Of a stretch of 64,000 bases of DNA, positions 57,968-64,000 are shown piece after piece (the stretch's first letter is position 1; each line of letters opens with the position of its first letter). The stretch is from NCBI RefSeq assembly GCF_038592905.1, contig NZ_CP151943.1, positions 3,732,501 through 3,796,500 on the forward strand. The letters are read 5' to 3'. The position numbers and the translations under genes are program-made. Source of the DNA: Neobacillus sp. FSL H8-0543. Lineage in GTDB: Bacteria; Bacillota; Bacilli; Bacillales; Cytobacillaceae. The notes below the pieces were generated by a model. That model did not search any database, was not told the origin of the DNA, and saw only the letters and a list, made by a program, of their open reading frames with translations.

Positions 57968-58912
57968 ATGAGATCTGAAAAGCATAAAAAAAAGAAAAGA
58001 AAATGGACTTCTGTATTACTTGTATTATTTGTACTAGTTGGTGGTATCGCAGGCTATTCTTATTTTCAATATAAGCAGGGTATAAACCAATCAAATAAAA
58101 AAATTAATCAAGATAATGAAAATGGTGTAACTGAACAGGTATATACTTTTAATGGAAAAAAAGATCAGTATGGTGCGACTAACATTCTTTTATTAGGCAG
58201 CGATACTCGTGGAGAGAAAGATGCACGTGCCGATACAATCATGATTGCTCATTATAATGAAGATAAAGGGACCTATAAATTGACTTCGATTATGAGGGAT
58301 AGTTATGTTGATATTCCAGGTCATGGGAGTCATAAGATTAACCAGGCATTTAGGCTTGGCGGACCTGAGCTTATGAGAAAAACCATAAAGGAAAACTTCG
58401 ATATTGATCTCCAGTACTTTACGATTGTAGACTTTGAAGGCTTTGTTCAATTAATAGATGAAGCTTTTCCAAATGGAGTTGAAATAAATGTTGAGAAAAA
58501 AATGGAGGAAATGATTGGTGTGACATTAGAGCCAGGACTGCAAAGGTTAAATGGTGAGGAAATGCTCGGCTTTGTCCGTTTTCGCCAGGATGCTGTTGGA
58601 GATTTTGGTCGTGTGAAGCGCCAGCAACAAGCATTACAGGCGATTGGGGATCAGCTTTCAGGAATACAGACGCTACCGAAACTGCCTAAATTAATTGGTG
58701 TGGTCACACCTTATGTCAATACAAATATGAATACCGGAGATATCTTATTTATGGCGAAAGATTTCTTTTCAAAAGACAGAGGTGTAGTGGAGACGTTTAG
58801 AATACCCGTCCAAGATAGCTATAAAGACACACGAATAACAGGCGAAGGTCTTGTTTTGGAAATAGATTTGGAACAGAATAAAGAGGCTTTCCATCAATTT
58901 ATGACACAATAG
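57968..58912 (+). CDS. LCP-family (LytR-CpsA-Psr) cell-wall glycopolymer ligase
   Basis: 314 residues: a basic cytoplasmic tail, one signal-anchor helix (about 15-35), and an extracytoplasmic LCP domain from about 65. Motifs are 'NILLLGSDTRGEKDARADTIMIA' region near 72, 'SIMRDSYVDIPGHGSHKINQAF' region near 100-122 and 'FVRFRQDAVGDFGRVKRQQ' near 207-224, giving the Arg/Asp cluster that binds the lipid pyrophosphate. These enzymes attach teichoic acid or other anionic polymers to peptidoglycan. Which paralogue (TagT, TagU, TagV) is unclear. RBS GGGTGAG precedes the ATG by about 4 bases. Confidence 0.92.
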   Translation: MRSEKHKKKKRKWTSVLLVLFVLVGGIAGYSYFQYKQGINQSNKKINQDNENGVTEQVYTFNGKKDQYGATNILLLGSDTRGEKDARADTIMIAHYNEDKGTYKLTSIMRDSYVDIPGHGSHKINQAFRLGGPELMRKTIKENFDIDLQYFTIVDFEGFVQLIDEAFPNGVEINVEKKMEEMIGVTLEPGLQRLNGEEMLGFVRFRQDAVGDFGRVKRQQQALQAIGDQLSGIQTLPKLPKLIGVVTPYVNTNMNTGDILFMAKDFFSKDRGVVETFRIPVQDSYKDTRITGEGLVLEIDLEQNKEAFHQFMTQ

Positions 58913-58920
58913 CTTTCTTA

Positions 58921-59111
58921 GAGAGGCTCTTTTCGTAAAGAGTGTTGTAAAAACCCAAAAGCCGGTTTTTACGTTTAACTAACTATTTGGAACTTCGAAT
59001 AAAGTTTACAAGCTCTTTTCTCTATAGAAAATTAGCATATAGGTGAAAATAGCTTAAAACACCTTTATTCTGATTTTAATAGCAATAAAGTTTGAGAAAA
59101 GAGCCTTAGGA
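58921..59111. mobile_element. possible MITE-like element bounded by inverted repeats
   Basis: AGGCTCTTTTC near 58925 and GAAAAGAGCCT near 59097 are perfect 11-base inverted ends of a block of about 185 bases without coding capacity. TTAG stands immediately outside both ends and could be a target duplication. It fills the gap between the LCP gene and yhjE. A third GCTCTTTTCTC motif occurs inside (about 59009). Confidence 0.45.
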
Positions 59112-59157
59112 AAAGAATCACCATCAAATAGGCATATTTTAAAAGGAGCAAAAATCG

Positions 59158-59823
59158 ATGGACTTTGAAGCATTCAAGGAATGGTTTACACTTGAAAATA
59201 TTATGAGTTTAATTCAAGAATACCGGTCCTTTGGCCCAATCCCAGGAATTTTGCTGCCGATGATTGAAGCGTTTTTACCGTTTCTGCCATTAGTCATATT
59301 TGTATTGGCCAATGCAAGTGCTTTTGGATTATGGTTAGGATTTTTATATTCTTGGTTGGGTTCCTGTATAGGGGCACTGCTGCTGTTTTTACTAATTAGG
59401 AGATTTGGTCAAAAGCGAATCTTTTCCTTTCTATCAAAACATCCTAAAGTACGAAAGTTGATGGATTGGGTAGACAAACGTGGGTTTGGGCCACTGTTCT
59501 TGCTGCTTTGCTTCCCATTTACCCCTTCTGTCGTAGTAAACATAGTGGCAGGCCTTTCAAAAATAAGCATCTATCAATACCTGCTGGCAGTATCAATCGG
59601 AAAAATGGTGATGATTTTTACTGTCAGTTTTGTGGGCTATGATATTCGTTCACTGGTATCCCAGCCCTATCGTACAGCAATTGTTTTTGCAATAATTTTT
59701 ATTCTTTGGTATGTTGGCAAAAGAATTGAAGTAAGATTGAATAAAGCAATAGAAAATGACGATAATGAAAAAATAGATAGAGGTAAACTATTGGAGAAGA
59801 GGAGGAGCCTCAATGAAGATTGA
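59158..59823 (+). CDS. yhjE: TVP38/TMEM64-family membrane protein YhjE
   Basis: 221 residues with about six membrane segments and the VTT-domain loop 'GFLYSWLGSCIGALLLFLLIRRFG' near residue 60, followed by 'FGPLFLLLCFPFTPSVVVNIVAGL' near 112. This is the DedA-related VTT superfamily, implicated in lipid handling across membranes; YhjE has no defined role. AAAAGGAGC precedes the ATG by about 7 bases. The stop overlaps sipV by 11 bases, as expected for a yhjE-sipV operon. Confidence 0.93.
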   Translation: MDFEAFKEWFTLENIMSLIQEYRSFGPIPGILLPMIEAFLPFLPLVIFVLANASAFGLWLGFLYSWLGSCIGALLLFLLIRRFGQKRIFSFLSKHPKVRKLMDWVDKRGFGPLFLLLCFPFTPSVVVNIVAGLSKISIYQYLLAVSIGKMVMIFTVSFVGYDIRSLVSQPYRTAIVFAIIFILWYVGKRIEVRLNKAIENDDNEKIDRGKLLEKRRSLNED

Positions 59824-60367
59824 ATGGAAAAAGGAAGGAATTGAATGGATTAAAGCTTTTGCCATCGGAATTATCATTTTTGCATTTATTCGCGCATTTT
59901 TCTTTTCTAATTATATTGTCGAGGGAGAATCGATGATGCCAACACTTCAGGAAGGAAATAAGCTGGTAGTCAATAAATTAGGCTACCATATTGGGGACCT
60001 TAACCGTTTTGATGTCATTGTCTTCCATGCCAATGAAAAAGAGGATTTTGTCAAACGAATCATAGGCTTACCAGGAGATAAAATTGAATTTAGAAATGAC
60101 CAATTATATATAAACGGAAAAAAGTATCAGGAATCATTCTTAACCGTTTATAAGAAGGATACACCGGGAATTAAGTTAACAGAAGATTTTAGCTTAAAGG
60201 ATAAAACAGGTGAAAATACGGTGCCTGAAGGGAAGTTATTTGTAATGGGGGATAATCGCCTTGGTAGCTGGGATAGTCGTCACTTTGGCTTTATTTCTGC
60301 TAGTCAAGTCGTCGGAAAAGTCGACCTCCGTTATTGGCCGCTTAAAGAAATGGATGTAGACTTTTAA
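59813..60367 (+). CDS. sipV: type I signal peptidase SipV
   Basis: 184 residues with one N-terminal membrane anchor (about 13-33). The catalytic Ser is S40 in 'EGESMMPTL' and the general-base Lys is K81 in 'FVKRIIGLPGD'; 'GDNRLGSWDSRHFG' near 143-156 is box E. It removes signal peptides from secreted proteins on the outer face of the membrane. The name follows synteny (yhjE-sipV-addB region). It is slightly longer than B. subtilis SipV (168). RBS GAGGAGG is about 6 bases upstream inside yhjE. Confidence 0.93.
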   Translation: MKIEWKKEGIEWIKAFAIGIIIFAFIRAFFFSNYIVEGESMMPTLQEGNKLVVNKLGYHIGDLNRFDVIVFHANEKEDFVKRIIGLPGDKIEFRNDQLYINGKKYQESFLTVYKKDTPGIKLTEDFSLKDKTGENTVPEGKLFVMGDNRLGSWDSRHFGFISASQVVGKVDLRYWPLKEMDVDF

Positions 60368-60381
60368 AATAGTTTGTAGCA

Positions 60382-60414
60382 GAAAAGAGCGCGATAAACT
60401 CCGCTCTTTTTTTT
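60382..60414 (+). terminator. terminator of yhjE-sipV
   Basis: AAAAGAGCG and CGCTCTTTT arms around CGATAAACTC, then eight T. Confidence 0.9.
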
Positions 60415-60442
60415 GTGCCTAGGATTGGTGATTTTCCAAACT

Positions 60443-60575
60443 CTGTTGATTTGAGCGGAAGGCACGAGACTCCAGCGGGATGTGCAGGTCAGCGGGAGAC
60501 CCCGCAGGAGCGTAGTGACGAGGAGGCTCCCGGACCGCCCGCGGAAAGTGAAGTGCCTGGAGCGCAAATCAACAG
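60443..60575 (+). repeat. GC-rich dispersed repeat, short form (copy R5)
   Basis: Complete 133-base copy: CTGTTGATTTGAGCGG at the left, GGAGCGCAAATCAACAG at the right, with CGTAGTGACGAGGAGGCTCC in the core. Same orientation as R1 and inverted to R2, R3 and R4. It lies between the sipV terminator and addB. Its right flank continues ACAAATTTCAAAG, like the scars at 1559 and 31958. Confidence 0.88.
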
Positions 60576-60705
60576 ACAAATTTCAAAGCCTCTGTCTAAG
60601 AAATACCATTTTTGGCTTGAAGATACGAAGGAAGAATACAAACGTTTGTGCTCCTTTTATGATAGAATAAATGCTATAGAGTTTTATGGAGAGCGAGGTT
60701 AAAAT

Positions 60706-63700
60706 ATGCCTTTAAGATTGATAACAGGAAGATCGGGCAGTGGAAAAACGACTATGTGTCTGAATGAAATACGAGACATCTTATCTGAAAATCCAGAAGG
60801 AACACCGATTCTTTATATCGTCCCAGAGCAGATGACGTTTTTATCAGAATATCGCTTATCAACTGACTCGGTGCTAGGCGGAATGATTCGTGCGCAAGTA
60901 TATAGCTTTTCACGGTTAGCATGGCGTATCCTCCAAGAGACTGGCGGCATCAGTCGCTACCATTTAAGCAGTGTCGGGATGAGTATGCTAATCAGTAAGA
61001 TAATAGAAGACCAAAAAGACCAGTTAAAATTATTCCAGCGAGCCGCAGATAAGAATGGATTTATAAAGCAAGTAGAACAGATGATTACCGAATTTAAGCG
61101 CTATTGCATTCGCCCAGAAGAACTAATACAAGAATCATTAGCAACCAGTGGAAATGATGATTCAGCTGCAAAAGCGCTAAAAGATAAATTAAATGATTTG
61201 GAAGTTATTTATACTCATTTTGAACAAGAAGTCTTTGGTAAATATATTGATGCCGAGGACTATTTTCAATTGCTTTCCGAAAAGGTGGCTTCTTCGGCGT
61301 ATTTAAGAGAAGCAGAAATTTATATTGATGGGTTTTATAGTTTTACCCCTCAAGAATATAGGGTGATAAAGGAATTAATGAAGCATTGCAAAAAAGTAAC
61401 TATTTCTTTGACAGCCGATCGATTAATCTATGAATCTGTTCCAGATGAGCTTGATTTGTTTAGATTATCTGGAGAGGCTTATTTTTCTATTTATGTAATG
61501 GCAAAAGCAGAAGGAATTGAAATAGAGCAGCCCATTCGATTATCCGAGCAAGAAAAATGGACTCATCCTTCTTTACGTCATTTAGAAGAAAAGTTTGATA
61601 CCCGACCAGCCGTGCCTTTTCATGGACAGCCATCCATCCATATTGGTCAAGCTGTTAATCGAAGAGCGGAGATTGAAGGAATTGCGCGTGAAGTTCGTCA
61701 GTTAGTGCGAACAAAGGGGTATCGATACCGTGATATAGCATTATTGATTCGAAATGGTGGGGATTATCATGACACGCTAGAGCCCGTATTTAATGATTAT
61801 CAAATTCCCTATTTTATTGATCAAAAAAGAACAATGCTTAATCACCCCTTGATAGAATTGATTCGCTCGAGTCTTGAAGTAATTAATTCTTTTTGGCGAT
61901 ATGAGCCAGTCTTCAGGGTAATTAAAACAGAATTATTATTTCCGCTAGAGGAAAACTCTGATAGAATGCGCGAGAAGATGGATAAACTTGAGAACTATGT
62001 GCTTGCCCTGGGAATAAAGGGGAGCAAATGGACAAAAAAGGATCGTTGGAGCTATCGTCGAATAAGAGGTCTGGAAATGGAAGTAAATGTTCAGACTGAC
62101 GCTGAAAAAGAGATAGAGCAAGAACTGAATGAGTTAAGAATCATGGTAACGGCACCCATTTTGCGCCTATCCAGACGTTTAAAAAAGGCTGATACGGGTC
62201 GGAAACTATGTGAAGCCATTTATTTGTATTTAGAAGAATTAGATATCGCTTCAAAACTAGAAAACTGGAAAATAGCTGCCGAGATAAAGGGAAATCTTGT
62301 TAGAATGCGTGAGCATGACCAGGTATGGAATGCGGTAATTGAACTGTTAGACCAGTATGTAGAAATCTTAGGGGAAGAGAAGGTCTCTCTTAAGTCCTTC
62401 TCAGTTATTTTAGAAGCAGGATTTGAATCGCTCCACTTTTCGCTTATTCCGCCAGCACTTGATCAGGTATTAATTGGTGATTTAGAAAAATCAAGATTAA
62501 CGGATATTAAAGCAACCTTTGTTGTAGGTGTTAATGAAGGGGTTTTGCCAGCCAAAATTGCCGAAGAGGGAATATTAGCTGATGAGGAGCGCGAACAGCT
62601 GTTATCAGCAGGAATAACAGTAGCCCCAAGCAGCAGGACTCGACTATTAGATGAGAATTTTCTTGCTTATAAGGCATTAACAACTCCTTCAGAGATTCTT
62701 TATGTGAGTTACCCGCTAGCTAATGATGAAGGTAAAGCATTGATTCCTTCCTCCTATATTAAGAGATTAAAGGATTTATTTCCTGACATTGCAGAACATT
62801 ATTATGTCACAGATCCTGCTGAGCTAGCAGAAGATGATCAGCTAGATTTTGTAACAAATTACCGGACAACCATGTCTTACCTAACTGCTCAGCTTCAGTT
62901 GAAAAAACGGAATTACCCGATATCTGATCTGTGGTGGGATGTTTATAATTTTTATATAGAAAGCATGTGGAAGCCACAGGCAGGAAAAATACTCTCAAGT
63001 CTCTTCTATTCGAATAAAACGATGCAGCTCTCAAAAGATGTTGCAGATGAATTGTACGGAGAGACGATTCAGGCTAGTGTTTCGAGAATGGAGCTATTTA
63101 ATGGCTGTGCCTTTGCTCATTTTGCTCAGCATGGGCTAAAGCTTCGCGAACGACAGGTTTTTCGCCTCGAAGCCCCAGACATTGGCGAGTTATTCCATGC
63201 AGCCTTAAAGCATATTTCCGATATTGTAAATGAGAGAAAGATTTCCTGGGCAGAGTTATCTAAACAGCAATGCGAAGAGTTATCTAGAGAAGCCGTCAGT
63301 GCCTTAGCACCAAAATTGCAAAATGAAATTTTACTAAGCTCTGAACGCCATCATTATATTAAACGCAAGTTAGAGCAAATCATTACCAGGGCATCATTGG
63401 TATTAAGTGAGCACGCGAAAGCAAGCGGCTTTTCTCCAGTGGGGTTAGAACTTGGATTTGGAAAAAACGGCGTGCTCCCTCCTCTTACGTTCTCATTGAG
63501 AAGTGGAAAGAGGATGGAACTATCAGGAAGGATTGATAGGGTCGATCAGGCAAAGACAGAAAATGATAGTACCTATTTACGAGTTATAGATTATAAATCA
63601 AGTGAAAAGGATGTTAATCTGACCGAAGTATACTATGGACTTGCCTTGCAAATGTTAACCTACCTAGATATCGTGATAACCCATTCAAAGGAACTTGTTG

Positions 63701-64000
63701 AGATGAAGGCGAGTCCTGCTGGTGTTCTTTATTTTCATGTTCATAATCCGCTTATTACCTCGAAGAAGTTACTTTCGGCCGATGAGATAGAAAAAGAGAT
63801 TATGAAAAAATTCAAAATGAATGGTTTAATGCTTGGTGACCAAAATGTAATCCAGCTAATGGATCAAACACTGGAATCCGGTGATTCACAAATTATTTCG
63901 GCAGGAATAAAAAAAGACGGCAATTTAACCAAGAAATCAAAAGTGGCGAGTATAGCTGAATTTGAAGACCTTAGGACTTACGTCCGCCATTTGTATCAGA
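60706..64000 (+). CDS. addB: ATP-dependent deoxyribonuclease/helicase subunit AddB (3' end outside the window)
   Basis: 1098 codons are open from ATG 60706 to the window edge, about 95% of a 1166-residue AddB. GAGCGAGG precedes the ATG. Walker A-like GRSGSGKTT is at residues 8-16, YIVPEQMTF near 38 and 'VVGVNEGVLP' near 610. The C-terminal nuclease domain shows 'GRIDRVD' and 'RVIDYKSSEK' (near 960-970). C801 in 'FNGCAFAHF' matches the first Fe-S cysteine of B. subtilis AddB; the last three cysteines would lie beyond the edge. With AddA it processes DNA double-strand breaks to Chi for RecA. Confidence 0.96.
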   Translation, partial: MPLRLITGRSGSGKTTMCLNEIRDILSENPEGTPILYIVPEQMTFLSEYRLSTDSVLGGMIRAQVYSFSRLAWRILQETGGISRYHLSSVGMSMLISKIIEDQKDQLKLFQRAADKNGFIKQVEQMITEFKRYCIRPEELIQESLATSGNDDSAAKALKDKLNDLEVIYTHFEQEVFGKYIDAEDYFQLLSEKVASSAYLREAEIYIDGFYSFTPQEYRVIKELMKHCKKVTISLTADRLIYESVPDELDLFRLSGEAYFSIYVMAKAEGIEIEQPIRLSEQEKWTHPSLRHLEEKFDTRPAVPFHGQPSIHIGQAVNRRAEIEGIAREVRQLVRTKGYRYRDIALLIRNGGDYHDTLEPVFNDYQIPYFIDQKRTMLNHPLIELIRSSLEVINSFWRYEPVFRVIKTELLFPLEENSDRMREKMDKLENYVLALGIKGSKWTKKDRWSYRRIRGLEMEVNVQTDAEKEIEQELNELRIMVTAPILRLSRRLKKADTGRKLCEAIYLYLEELDIASKLENWKIAAEIKGNLVRMREHDQVWNAVIELLDQYVEILGEEKVSLKSFSVILEAGFESLHFSLIPPALDQVLIGDLEKSRLTDIKATFVVGVNEGVLPAKIAEEGILADEEREQLLSAGITVAPSSRTRLLDENFLAYKALTTPSEILYVSYPLANDEGKALIPSSYIKRLKDLFPDIAEHYYVTDPAELAEDDQLDFVTNYRTTMSYLTAQLQLKKRNYPISDLWWDVYNFYIESMWKPQAGKILSSLFYSNKTMQLSKDVADELYGETIQASVSRMELFNGCAFAHFAQHGLKLRERQVFRLEAPDIGELFHAALKHISDIVNERKISWAELSKQQCEELSREAVSALAPKLQNEILLSSERHHYIKRKLEQIITRASLVLSEHAKASGFSPVGLELGFGKNGVLPPLTFSLRSGKRMELSGRIDRVDQAKTENDSTYLRVIDYKSSEKDVNLTEVYYGLALQMLTYLDIVITHSKELVEMKASPAGVLYFHVHNPLITSKKLLSADEIEKEIMKKFKMNGLMLGDQNVIQLMDQTLESGDSQIISAGIKKDGNLTKKSKVASIAEFEDLRTYVRHLYQ

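Noticed and set aside
3479..60575. Predicted proteins inside the GC-rich repeats (for example near 7992-8249, 50457-50795, 60364-60702)
   Set aside because: Open frames differ between copies and orientations and simply reflect high GC content; no conserved protein is encoded.

Overview
The window is chromosomal DNA of a low-GC, endospore-forming Firmicute of the Bacillaceae. Gene content and order follow the Bacillus subtilis yhe-yha-ecs-hem-yhf-comK-addAB segment closely (bmrCD, msmX, yheE, yheC/D family, yheA, yhaX, yhaR-Q-P-O-N-M-L, prsA, yhaI, hpr, trpP, hit, ecsABC, yhaA, yhfA, hemEHY, yhfI, lplJ, lcfB, yhfN, yhzC, comK, yhjD, yhjE, sipV, addB). The GC-rich dispersed repeats point to a soil Bacillus of the Neobacillus/Cytobacillus/Priestia kind rather than B. 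subtilis itself. That genus guess is inference. No rRNA, canonical tRNA, CRISPR array, prophage or complete transposase is visible.

Layout. 0-3.4 kb is accessory: an orphan SUKH protein, a coiled-coil envelope protein, an XRE regulator with its own palindrome, and a short SigY operon (sigY-yxlC-yxlD) behind a SigY-type promoter. 3.8-8 kb holds a BmrCD-type heterodimeric multidrug ABC exporter behind a 23-codon leader peptide and a transcription attenuator. 8-17 kb has an alpha/beta SASP gene with a tRNA-like fold upstream, msmX with a PucR-type regulator, and a sporulation-type operon of four tandem YheC/YheD ATP-grasp genes ending in yheE. 17-21 kb is yheA plus small accessory genes. 21-32 kb carries fatty-acid activation genes, yhaR, the yhaQP ABC exporter and the yhaO-yhaN-yhaM nuclease cluster. 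32-42 kb has a CBO0543-family pseudogene, yhaL, prsA, two YjcZ-like micro-genes, yhaI, hpr, TRAP-controlled trpP, hit and ecsABC-yhaA. 42-50.5 kb has a PAP2 phosphatase, yhfA, the coproporphyrin-branch haem genes hemE-hemH-hemY, yhfI and lplJ. 50.5-57.7 kb has FadR-controlled lcfB, a crotonase, azlCD, yhfN, yhzC, comK and yhjD. 58-64 kb has an LCP ligase, yhjE-sipV and the 5' 95% of addB, which runs off the right edge.

Several genes form working groups. SigY and its two membrane proteins make an autoregulated stress circuit. The leader peptide couples ribosome stalling to expression of the drug exporter. hemE, hemH and hemY supply three steps of haem synthesis. EcsABC, PrsA, SipV and Hpr all bear on secretion and exoprotein control. 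Two acyl-CoA ligases and two crotonase-family genes serve fatty-acid breakdown, one ligase under a FadR operator and the other with a cre-like site.

The least explained content is non-coding: a modular GC-rich repeat in five places (short, long and minimal forms), a hairpin repeat fused to the same repeat end, a 51-bp tandem array between ATP-grasp genes, a repeat-rich hit-ecsA spacer, the tRNA-like fold upstream of the SASP gene, and an inverted-repeat-bounded element of about 185 bp near 59 kb.
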